Assembly: GCA_964578935.1 (NCBI GenBank)
Contig: CAZOEW010000172.1
Coordinates: forward strand, 1 to 7,892
Direction of reading: 5' to 3'
Length of the DNA stretch: 7,892 nucleotides
Source: JAQYVL01 sp964578935
GTDB lineage: Bacteria > Desulfobacterota > Desulfobacteria > Desulfobacterales > SURF-7
Made by a program: the position numbers and the translations under genes. Below are positions 1-6,028 of this stretch, in pieces. The notes beneath the pieces were generated by a model. It was not told the origin of the DNA. It made no database searches and saw only the letters and a list, made by a program, of their open reading frames with translations. The stretch's first letter is position 1, and the number at the start of each line of letters is the position of its first letter.

Positions 1-108
1 ATGCGTGAAGCCCGCCGTCTGCGGGGAGATGTCGGACGTGCCATGTTTTTTGAAAAGCTTGAGGAGGAGATTTTTGGAACGCTTTTCGGTTCAAGAAAAA
101 GAGATTAA
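1..108 (+). CDS. 3' end of an upstream open frame, product unknown (partial)
   Basis: Frame 1 is open from the first base to a TAA at 106-108 and ends in ...EEEIFGTLFGSRKRD. The ATG at base 1 is probably internal to a longer protein that begins outside the window. The reading is supported by an ideal Shine-Dalgarno (GAGGAGGAG, 61-69) for the next gene lying inside this frame, an arrangement typical of translationally coupled operon genes with a short overlap (35 bp here). In related operons the neighbour is often another glutamate synthase piece, such as the GXGXG-domain subunit or a GltD-like flavoprotein. The 35 visible residues carry no diagnostic motif, so identity is not claimed, and the frame could be open by chance. 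Confidence 0.35.
   Translation: MREARRLRGDVGRAMFFEKLEEEIFGTLFGSRKRD
62..76 (+). promoter_or_regulatory. Strong ribosome binding site deciding a TTG start
   Basis: AGGAGG at 62-67 lies 6 nt before TTG 74, in frame with the glutamate synthase subunit. No in-frame ATG precedes the ferredoxin cysteines with a comparable site; the only other upstream candidates are GTG 5 and TTG codons without this spacing. The site is embedded in the end of the upstream frame, consistent with translational coupling. TTG as the true start is inferred, not proven. Confidence 0.6.
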
Positions 109-1642
109 GGAGATCCTGCCGGAAAAGACGCTGAAAACACGTTTACCGCAGGTTCAGATCAGTCGCGAGGTCAAACCGGCCCTGCCGCGCTATCGAAATG
201 AAATTGCAAAATATATCATTTATCGCAGTGATGATTGCATAAGGTGCGGCAAGTGTGCGGAACTATGTCCGCATCATGTTCATGTCCGGAAGCCGGGCTA
301 TAAATATTTTGCCATGCCCAAGAGCTATTTGTGTACTGGAGAAGCTTGCAAAAAGACAGATCATTATTGTATCGAAAAATGCCCTCAAAAGGCCTTGAGA
401 ATCGTTAAAAACCCCATGATAGAGGCCCTTGGAGATTATAGATGGCCCGCAGACATGCTCCTGGCCACATGGAAAATGGCGGAAACCGGCGAGCCGCCGC
501 CTGCGGAATATGAATATGATTATCGGGTTGGAGAATCTGAAGGCGGGTTTGATCGTATCCGGTTTAAATTTCCTGAAACACCGCCGTGTGAACTGAGAGA
601 CGATGAGATTGATACCAGTATCTTATTAAACCACAGGGATGATGGCAGGCCTCAGATTCAAATAGATGTTCCCTGGTATGGTGGTGGCATGTCTTTTGGA
701 TCGGTGAGCAATGTCACACAACTCTCCAAAGTGCGCGCTGCAACCGCGTTTAATACATTCTCCTGTTCCGGAGAAGGTGGATACATGGAACGGATGAGAC
801 CTTATGATGACCATATGATTACACAGGTGGCCACAGGTCTTTTCGGTGTCCGTGAGGAAACCATTCAGCGCGTTCGTATTGTTGAATTCAAGTATGCGCA
901 GGGTGCTAAACCGGGCCTTGGCGGACATCTGTTGGGTGACAAAAACACGCCGGCGGTTGCCAAAATACGTGAAGCTGTTGTCGGCATATCACTGTTTTCT
1001 CCTTTTCCATTCCATAGTGTGTATTCCATTGAAGACCACATGAAGCACCTGGATTGGATTAAACATGTCAACAGGCGGGCCTTGCTGTCCACAAAGGTGT
1101 CCACGCCTACGGATGTGGATATGGTGGCCGTTGGGAGCTATTCTGCAGGGACTCACATCATACACCTGGATGGCGGCTACGGTGGAACCGGTGCAGCACC
1201 GGACATCGCCAAAAAAAATATCGCCATGCCCATTGAGTACGCGGTTGCAAAAGTCCATAAGTTTCTGGTGGATGAAGGTGCCAGAGATAAAGTGGTACTG
1301 ATCGCAAGCGGCGGGATCCGTACGGTTTATGATATAGCAAAAGCCATTGCACTGGGTGCTGATGGTGCTGTCGTCGGAACTGCTGAACTGGTAGCCCTTG
1401 GCTGTGTTCGCTGCTCCCGGTGTTCTGCAGGGCGGGGCTGTCCGCGCGGTATTGCTACAACCGATCCAGGTCTGGTAACTCAATTAGACATCGAATGGGG
1501 CACCCAGCGACTCATTAATCTCTATAGTGCATGGCGGAAAGACCTCATTGAAATCCTGAAAAAATTTGGTATGCGCAGTATCCGTGAACTGGTTGGCCGT
1601 TCGGATCTCCTCATGCATCTTGATTTTAATAATGATATTTAA
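74..1642 (+). CDS. Glutamate synthase FMN/Fe-S catalytic subunit with N-terminal ferredoxin domain (GltB domain-2 type)
   Basis: Probable synthase subunit of a split glutamate synthase, transferring ammonia to 2-oxoglutarate on FMN in the cytoplasm. I start it at TTG 74 because AGGAGG (62-67) sits 6 nt upstream; this gives 522 aa. The frame stays open to GTG 5 (545 aa) and beyond the window edge, so a longer form is possible. In 522-aa numbering, a ferredoxin-like domain carries Cys 55, 58, 61 and 65 (CIRCGKCAELCP) and a second set at Cys 87, 92, 99 and 103. The FMN TIM-barrel follows: GGGMSFGSVS (203-212), SGEGG (232-236), AKPGLGG (278-284), DGGYGGTGAAP (366-376) and IASGGI (410-415). The Fe-S segment has Cys 444, 447, 450 and 456, then PRGIATTDP. 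Length and order fit archaeal-type GltB-like proteins, which lack the fused amidotransferase. A neighbouring gene supplies that activity. Confidence 0.9.
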   Translation: MERFSVQEKEIKEILPEKTLKTRLPQVQISREVKPALPRYRNEIAKYIIYRSDDCIRCGKCAELCPHHVHVRKPGYKYFAMPKSYLCTGEACKKTDHYCIEKCPQKALRIVKNPMIEALGDYRWPADMLLATWKMAETGEPPPAEYEYDYRVGESEGGFDRIRFKFPETPPCELRDDEIDTSILLNHRDDGRPQIQIDVPWYGGGMSFGSVSNVTQLSKVRAATAFNTFSCSGEGGYMERMRPYDDHMITQVATGLFGVREETIQRVRIVEFKYAQGAKPGLGGHLLGDKNTPAVAKIREAVVGISLFSPFPFHSVYSIEDHMKHLDWIKHVNRRALLSTKVSTPTDVDMVAVGSYSAGTHIIHLDGGYGGTGAAPDIAKKNIAMPIEYAVAKVHKFLVDEGARDKVVLIASGGIRTVYDIAKAIALGADGAVVGTAELVALGCVRCSRCSAGRGCPRGIATTDPGLVTQLDIEWGTQRLINLYSAWRKDLIEILKKFGMRSIRELVGRSDLLMHLDFNNDI

Positions 1643-1673
1643 AATGGATTAAAGAGCTAAGGATCAATACGCT

Positions 1674-2801
1674 ATGTGCCGTTTACTTGCAATAACCTCG
1701 GATAAGTTTATCTCTCCAACACGAGGCATTGAGGGGTTGAATGCGATGCAGGAAGGTTATGACGGTTCCGGAGTGGGCCTCCTGTTGAGAGACCTTGGTG
1801 GTCCATTTGAAAACATCAAGGATTTTCCTATATTATCAGGAATTTTTAGCACTTCTGGTTTACGGCGTCTTGACCAGTTTATGCTGGACATGGGTTTTAC
1901 CACGAAATACAAGAGTTCATTCAACCTGCCTAAAAAACCGCCACAGGGTGTTCCAAAAAGAGATATATATCTTGTCCGTGCATATGACTATCCAGATGAA
2001 TGGGAAAATTACAACCAAAAGGAATTGCAGGACGGATGCATGAAAATAAGACTTCACCTGAAAAAAATGGGTGAAGAACAACACGACATGATTGTCTTCT
2101 CTTTCTGGCCGGACACCATTATGATAAAAGAGATCGGAGATCCGGTTGAGATTGCGGAATACCTGCAGCTTGACCGTAAGGATTTTAACGCACGGATTAT
2201 CATGGTTCAAGGACGGCAGAACACAAATTATAGTATTGATTTATACTCCTGCCATCCATTTTTCCTCAAGGGATTTTCCACGATGACCAACGGTGAAAAC
2301 ACCGCCTTTGTCACCAATCGGGATTTTTTAGTTGCCATAGGATGCCAGGGATACAATGGATACATGTCTGACTCTGAAATATTCACCCATATCCTTCATT
2401 ATACAATGTCAGAATTGAAACTTGGAATCGAAGCTTATAAGCACATCATCACTCCCCTGGCAGATGAAAAGATCGCTTACCATCCAGATGCTTTCTGTTT
2501 AAGACTTTTGAAACATTCCTGCCGACAGCTTATAATCGATGGGCCAAATTGTGTTGTGGGTTGTCTCCCGGACAATACGCTGTTTATGGTTCAGGATCGA
2601 AAAAAACTTCGACCCGGGATTATCGGCGGAGACCCGGGAATGTTTGTATTTTCTTCTGAAACCTGTGGACTGGATGCAGTACTTCCGAATCGCCACAAAG
2701 GCAAAGACTTCCAACCCATGCATCTGGATACGGTTATCGTTCAGCCTGATCGACAAAAAATTGACGTGCTCCGACAGACAGATCCATTCCTGAAGAATTA
2801 A
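1674..2801 (+). CDS. Class II (Ntn-type) glutamine amidotransferase, stand-alone glutamate synthase domain-1 type
   Basis: 375 aa beginning MCRLLAI: removal of Met exposes Cys2, the expected N-terminal nucleophile of class II amidotransferases, and this fixes the start at ATG 1674 (AAGGAT at about 1659-1664 is the likely RBS). Further family marks are GYDGSGVG (28-35), the oxyanion-hole-like TNGEN (205-209), and GYNGYMSDSE (226-235), which resembles the NG...SDSE segment of these enzymes. The C-terminal part (PDNTLFMVQDRKKLRPGIIG) also matches the usual '...D...LRP' pattern. It probably hydrolyses glutamine and passes ammonia to the FMN subunit encoded 31 bp upstream. No promoter or terminator is visible between the two genes, so they look co-transcribed. 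The family is clear; the exact acceptor partner is inferred from adjacency. Confidence 0.88.
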   Translation: MCRLLAITSDKFISPTRGIEGLNAMQEGYDGSGVGLLLRDLGGPFENIKDFPILSGIFSTSGLRRLDQFMLDMGFTTKYKSSFNLPKKPPQGVPKRDIYLVRAYDYPDEWENYNQKELQDGCMKIRLHLKKMGEEQHDMIVFSFWPDTIMIKEIGDPVEIAEYLQLDRKDFNARIIMVQGRQNTNYSIDLYSCHPFFLKGFSTMTNGENTAFVTNRDFLVAIGCQGYNGYMSDSEIFTHILHYTMSELKLGIEAYKHIITPLADEKIAYHPDAFCLRLLKHSCRQLIIDGPNCVVGCLPDNTLFMVQDRKKLRPGIIGGDPGMFVFSSETCGLDAVLPNRHKGKDFQPMHLDTVIVQPDRQKIDVLRQTDPFLKN

Positions 2802-2829
2802 CCGGATGTTTCAATGCCTCATCTGAGAT

Positions 2830-2913
2830 CATTTGTATTTGCAGAGGTTGAAGCGTTAAGGAAAGAGGTTAAAACCTGAGAAAACTGCTGTTACCTTTCT
2901 TATGAAGGAAAGC
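2830..2913. repeat. Imperfect direct repeat, copy 1 (~85 bp), with hairpin potential
   Basis: Starts catttgtatttgcag and shares about 30 of its first 37 bases with the copy at 2935, followed by an identical gctgttacctt block. It contains GAAAG..GGT opposite ACCTTTC and a second small hairpin, CTTTC (2895-2899) with GAAAG (2908-2912), followed by CTTTTAAT. It lies in the convergent space between the amidotransferase and khpA. A 10-N gap separates the two copies, so the copy number in the real genome may be higher. The element family is not recognised. Confidence 0.65.
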
Positions 2914-2922
2914 TTTTAATCA

Positions 2923-2932
2923 NNNNNNNNNN
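2923..2932. other. Assembly gap (10 N)
   Basis: Ten ambiguous bases lie exactly between the two copies of the direct repeat. Repeats often break assembly, so this gap may hide further copies or an expanded spacer. The spacing of the copies in this window should not be trusted. Confidence 0.97.
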
Positions 2933-2934
2933 TT

Positions 2935-3014
2935 CATTTGTGTTTGCAGCGACTGAACCGTTGAGGAAAGAAGGTAACGCCAAGAGAGGTGCTGTTACCT
3001 TTTCTATGAAAAGA
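2935..3014. repeat. Imperfect direct repeat, copy 2, with strong hairpin
   Basis: Second copy of the element at 2830. It carries a perfect 8-bp stem, AAGGTAAC (2971-2978) with GTTACCTT (2994-3001), and an alternative stem CTTTTC (2999-3004) with GAAAAG (3008-3013). The two stems share bases 2999-3001, so they cannot both form fully. The copy ends about 10 bp short of the khpA stop codon. Copy 1 has a weaker version of both stems. Confidence 0.65.
2971..3005. terminator. Probable bidirectional terminator between convergent genes
   Basis: A perfect 8-bp inverted repeat (AAGGTAAC / GTTACCTT) with a 15-nt loop is followed by TTTCT on the plus strand; on the minus strand the stem runs into CTTTCC. 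It sits between the plus-strand glutamate synthase genes and minus-strand khpA, where a shared terminator is expected. The stem is only moderately GC-rich and the T-tract is short, so it may instead be just the structured core of the repeat. Confidence 0.45.
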
Positions 3015-3023
3015 CGAGTTCCA

Positions 3024-3254
3024 TTAGTCAATGATTTCAAGGGTTATACGTTTTTTTATTTTCGCGGAAGCCGCGCTAAGAAGGGTCCGAATTGCGTGAG
3101 CGGTATGACCCTGCTTTCCGATTATCTTCCCAATATCTTCCTTTGCCACCTTTAGTTCCAGTATAATGACCTGCTGCCCTTCTACTGTCGTGATTTTGAT
3201 CTGTTCCGGGTTATCAACCAGTTTCTGCACAATGTTTTTTAGCAGCTCTTGCAT
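3024..3254 (-). CDS. khpA: KhpA-type single KH-domain RNA-binding protein
   Basis: 76 aa from ATG 3254, chosen because AAGGAG lies a few bases upstream and the length matches the compact KhpA/YlqC family (about 75-80 aa). A longer frame to 3302 adds 16 residues without family character. The KH core is visible as KEDIGKIIGKQGHTAHAIRTLL, with the nucleic-acid-binding GxxG loop as GKQG, then the conserved tail SAASAKIKKRITLEIID. KhpA proteins bind RNA broadly and in some bacteria pair with KhpB; they act in the cytoplasm. The gene is commonly found beside rpsP and rimM, but here it stands alone, downstream of an exported TPR protein and convergent with glutamate synthase genes. Family assignment is firm; the physiological role here is not. 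Confidence 0.9.
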   Translation of the reverse strand: MQELLKNIVQKLVDNPEQIKITTVEGQQVIILELKVAKEDIGKIIGKQGHTAHAIRTLLSAASAKIKKRITLEIID

Positions 3255-3461
3255 GGACTCATCTCCTTCGCAACCACTCACATGGTAAAAAACAGGCTCC
3301 ATCTATTTTTATTGGATTCTCTATTCATGGCTCGGCACTCAAGTTTCAGGCAAAGTAAAGCAGCATTCCATCTGATCGGCGATACGGAACCACAACCCGA
3401 TACCCTTCTTGTTAAGAACCGCATGCAAGTAATTTTTGTTCCTATTGCCGATACAACAAAG

Positions 3462-4871
3462 TCACTTTGCAGGTTTTGTCAGTTTCTTTTCAACACTGGA
3501 TACAATATTCTGATATGTGGTATTTTCCGGATCAAGATCCAGGGCTTTGGTAAAATTATCAAGCGCTTGTTTCAGTTCATTTTGATTATACCTGGCAAGC
3601 CCCTTGTAAAAAAATGCCGAAGCAAAATTGGGATTGCGTTTGAGCACCTTGTCATATTCCACGATCGCCAGATCGTATTTGCCCTGCCTGTTCAAGGCAA
3701 TCCCGTTGTTCAGAAGGGCTTTTGTCTCTTTACTGATTTTCAGGTTCTGATGTTGATTGTGGTTTGTTTTTTCCTCAAACTGTTGGGAAGCGGTTGCATA
3801 ATAAGGATCCAGAAGTCCTGCCCTGGAACTATCCGCAAGGGAGTTTGTGCTGTTTCCCAGCTTCTCCCATGCAACGCTTCGATTGAAATAAGCTTCTGCA
3901 TGGTCTGGATTGATTTCAATCGCCCGGGTGTAGTCTTGTATGGCCAGTTCATAATTGTTTTTTAATCCAGAAACCACCCCCCGTAAAACATAAGCATCGG
4001 CTGAGAGAGGATCGATCTCCAGGGCCTTGTCAAAATCTTTTATGGCCTGGTCGTAATCCTCCTTTTTTTTAAAATTGATGCCTCGTTGAAGATAGGTCAT
4101 GCTGTGATCGGGAGATATTTTTATTACTTCTGTAAAGTCAGCGATTGCTTTGTCATACTCCTCTTTTTTTCCCCATGCCAATCCCCGGTTGAAATATGCT
4201 GCTGCGTATCGCGGGTCTACTTTCAGTGCCTTGTTATAATCAGCGATTGATCGCTCAACTTTCTTTTTATTGTCCCATGAGATGCCTCGCTGGTTATAGG
4301 CCTTGCCAAAATCAGGATTAATTTTTATCGCCTTGTTGTAATCCGCAATCGCCTGATAATAAAGGCCCTTGCTGTTACATGCCATTCCTCTTCCATAATA
4401 CGCTTCGGCAAAATCCGGATTCAGAGAGATTGCCTTGTTGAAATCCGATATGGCCCTGTCGCTGTCACCTTTTTTATTCCAGACAGCCCCTCTGTTGCTG
4501 TAAACTTCGGCATGATTCGGTTCAATCTCCAACGCTTTGGAGTAATCGTCCACCGCTTTGTCATATTCCCCTTTTTCATTCCATGCCTTCCCGCGGTTAT
4601 TGTAAGCTGAAAAATCATTTGGATTCCGTTCAATCGCTTCGCTGCAGCTTTTTATGATCTGGTCGGAATACGCTTGATCCGGGGCAGCAAAGCTTCCATC
4701 CCTGCGGGCATCTTTGATACCGTTGTTGTAGCTGTCTGAATTTTTGGCTTCAACAGCCTTATCTGCTTTAAGTGTCTTTTTAACGGCTGGTTGCTCTTTG
4801 GCTGATGCAATGGATGCAAAAAATATAAAGATTGTTAAAAAAACTGCAATACAGAAAGCGCGCATATCCAT
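3462..4871 (-). CDS. Exported tetratricopeptide-repeat protein (ten TPRs)
   Basis: 469 aa. The N-terminus MDMRAFCIAVFLTIFIFFASIASAKEQ looks like a Sec signal peptide with cleavage near SIASA-KE, so the protein is probably periplasmic. Residues about 30-70 are a Lys/Ala/Asp-rich linker. Regular 34-residue TPRs follow at about 86-357: eight in tandem with the pattern AYxNRGxAWxxKGxYDKAIxDYxKAIxxxP. The eighth is degenerate (NSTNSLADSSRAGLLDP). A Gln/Asn/His-rich break at about 360-382 precedes two more TPRs (383-450) and a Lys-rich tail. Such proteins are protein-protein scaffolds; no catalytic domain is seen. The upstream region, and any Shine-Dalgarno, is cut by the 100-N gap after 10 bases. 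It could share a transcript with the membrane protein upstream. A partner cannot be named from sequence. Confidence 0.88.
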   Translation of the reverse strand: MDMRAFCIAVFLTIFIFFASIASAKEQPAVKKTLKADKAVEAKNSDSYNNGIKDARRDGSFAAPDQAYSDQIIKSCSEAIERNPNDFSAYNNRGKAWNEKGEYDKAVDDYSKALEIEPNHAEVYSNRGAVWNKKGDSDRAISDFNKAISLNPDFAEAYYGRGMACNSKGLYYQAIADYNKAIKINPDFGKAYNQRGISWDNKKKVERSIADYNKALKVDPRYAAAYFNRGLAWGKKEEYDKAIADFTEVIKISPDHSMTYLQRGINFKKKEDYDQAIKDFDKALEIDPLSADAYVLRGVVSGLKNNYELAIQDYTRAIEINPDHAEAYFNRSVAWEKLGNSTNSLADSSRAGLLDPYYATASQQFEEKTNHNQHQNLKISKETKALLNNGIALNRQGKYDLAIVEYDKVLKRNPNFASAFFYKGLARYNQNELKQALDNFTKALDLDPENTTYQNIVSSVEKKLTKPAK

Positions 4872-4881
4872 AACGATTACC

Positions 4882-4981
4882 NNNNNNNNNNNNNNNNNNN
4901 NNNNNNNNNNNNNNNNNNNNNNNNNNNNNNNNNNNNNNNNNNNNNNNNNNNNNNNNNNNNNNNNNNNNNNNNNNNNNNNNN
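4882..4981. other. Assembly gap (100 N)
   Basis: Exactly 100 N, a conventional placeholder for a gap of unknown size. It removes the C-terminus of the membrane protein on its right and most of the leader of the TPR gene on its left. The true distance between these two genes, and whether another small gene lies between them, cannot be read. Confidence 0.97.
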
Positions 4982-5695
4982 ACCTTCTTCGACTCGGATA
5001 TTTTCGACGCCATCAGAAAACGCCTTCCAGAAGCCTTTGTCCGTACCAAATTTTTCCATCAGATCGATATTCTTTATTCCTCCCAGCCAGGCATTGGGAA
5101 GGGGTACGCCCATAATGGTAATGCCTTTGAGAATAACGACAGGCTTGCCCTTGGTGTATGTAAAAACCATGCCGGATCGCAGACGGAGAATTTTGCCTCC
5201 GATTATGGGAAAATCCTCATCAACAGGCAGGATCAGTTTTGCGCTGATGAGATCATCCGATAAATCTATCGCCAGTTTTTTCGCCAGATCCGTATTCTTT
5301 GCCAGCATTCCGTTGAGTTCTCTTTCGGTAAATTCGATTTCCCGTTTCATGCCTTTTTCGCTGTACGGTTCTGGTTCGATTGCGGAAGTTGAATCAAACC
5401 GGATGGATCTGGATGACCTGCGAAACGCATCACTCCCCGGAGAAGGAATGCGATGGCTTATGGAATCAAGGGTTTCAATTTTTTCAGCCAGCGCGCTCTC
5501 TTCCTGAGGGTTCAGATTCACAGGCGTAAACTCGGATGGGAGAAAATAAAATTTAAAAAACAGAACAGACACCCCGGCGGTAAGTATAACCGCAAGGAAT
5601 AACAGCACCAGAACCCCAAAACAGCCAAATCGCTTATCCGTCATTTTTGAAGGGGCAGCATGGTTCTCTTTCTGATCTTTTATCGGTTCAGACAA
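4982..5695 (-). CDS. Single-pass membrane-anchored protein of unknown function (3' end lost in gap)
   Basis: 238 residues are visible before the frame enters the N-run. The start is TTG 5695, with GAGGTGA just upstream. ATG 5644 (18th codon) is the alternative, but it has no purine-rich site. A Lys/Asp-rich cytoplasmic N-terminus is followed by one hydrophobic segment at about 24-48 (CFGVLVLLFLAVILTAGVSV) and a Ser/Pro-rich linker at about 60-115. A compact domain then begins EFTERELNGMLAKN and continues with alternating hydrophobic stretches (AKLILPVDEDFPIIGGK, KPVVILKGITIMGVPLPNAW), suggesting a mainly beta, outward-facing domain. The 'TErElN' opening recalls YpmS-like membrane proteins, but I do not recognise the family with confidence. 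The end, ...ENIRVEEG, probably lies close to the real C-terminus. Neighbours on the same strand are an exported TPR protein and a lipoprotein. Confidence 0.75.
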
Positions 5696-6028
5696 GATTC
5701 ACCTCGTTCTTTCAGGTTGGGTCCTGCATCCAGTAAAAATATCACGCAAAGCCGCGGAGCCGCAACATTAAAAGTCAGAGTGCTTTGTCTTTAATCTCCC
5801 TTAAAAGGCCCTTTTGGGGGTCAAAAAGAGTGGTTTAAGACGTTTTCAGAGGCTCTTTCTAGAGATCTTCCGTTTTAATTCCAGTTGGTTGTCTTGGTCC
5901 GACCCCACTTTTTTCGTTCCACTTTTCTTCCGTCCCGTTGTCTTGGCCCGACACCCATTTCCCAGGTTGATCAATCGGTCAAGGCAACGGGTCACTGCTG
6001 ATGCGAAAAGAAGATCTTTTTCATCCAC
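5696..6028. other. Intergenic spacer with repeat-like remnants, no convincing gene
   Basis: About 330 bp between two minus-strand genes. A minus-strand frame of 60 codons (6028-5846) starts GTG directly after the lipoprotein stop; it has no ribosome binding site, Lys/Arg-rich content and no family signature, so I do not call it a gene. The stretch holds a short direct repeat (5888-5906 and 5937-5955) and a GCAAAGCCGCGGAGCCGC segment (5746-5763) resembling the short 'acgcaaag' repeats often seen between genes of environmental bacteria. The promoter for the membrane protein should lie in its left part, but no clear -35/-10 pair is visible. Confidence 0.6.
5888..5955. repeat. Short direct repeat pair GTTGTCTTGGyCCGACmCC, period 49 bp
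   Basis: gttgtcttggtccgacccc at 5888-5906 recurs as gttgtcttggcccgacacc at 5937-5955: 17 of 19 bases match. On the minus strand the motif reads ggkgtcggrccaagacaac. Similar motifs sit near small transposase or REP-type elements in sulfate reducers as far as I recall, but no transposase is present here, so a decayed mobile-element border is only a guess. Confidence 0.5.

Noticed and set aside
989..1483. 164-codon minus-strand frame
   Set aside because: It lies wholly inside the glutamate synthase subunit, whose motifs are unmistakable; a codon-bias shadow.
2940..3155. 71-codon plus-strand frame starting in repeat copy 2
   Set aside because: It overlaps khpA antisense for most of its length and has no ribosome site; the KH protein on the other strand is a clear family match.
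3457..3469. CAAAG-TGA-CTTTG hairpin at the TPR stop codon as a terminator
   Set aside because: The stem is only 5 bp, it includes the stop codon, and it has no following T-tract.
3249..3965. 238-codon plus-strand frame
   Set aside because: It is antisense to the TPR gene and khpA leader; its length follows from the periodic TPR codons on the opposite strand.
5805..5820. AAAAGG/CCTTTT palindrome as a terminator or operator
   Set aside because: The inverted repeat has too small a loop for a stable hairpin, and it lies upstream of a gene rather than after one.
5846..6028. 60-codon minus-strand frame directly after the lipoprotein stop
   Set aside because: The GTG start abuts a stop codon with no ribosome site, the composition is basic and low-complexity, and the frame reads through a direct repeat; best explained as non-coding spacer.
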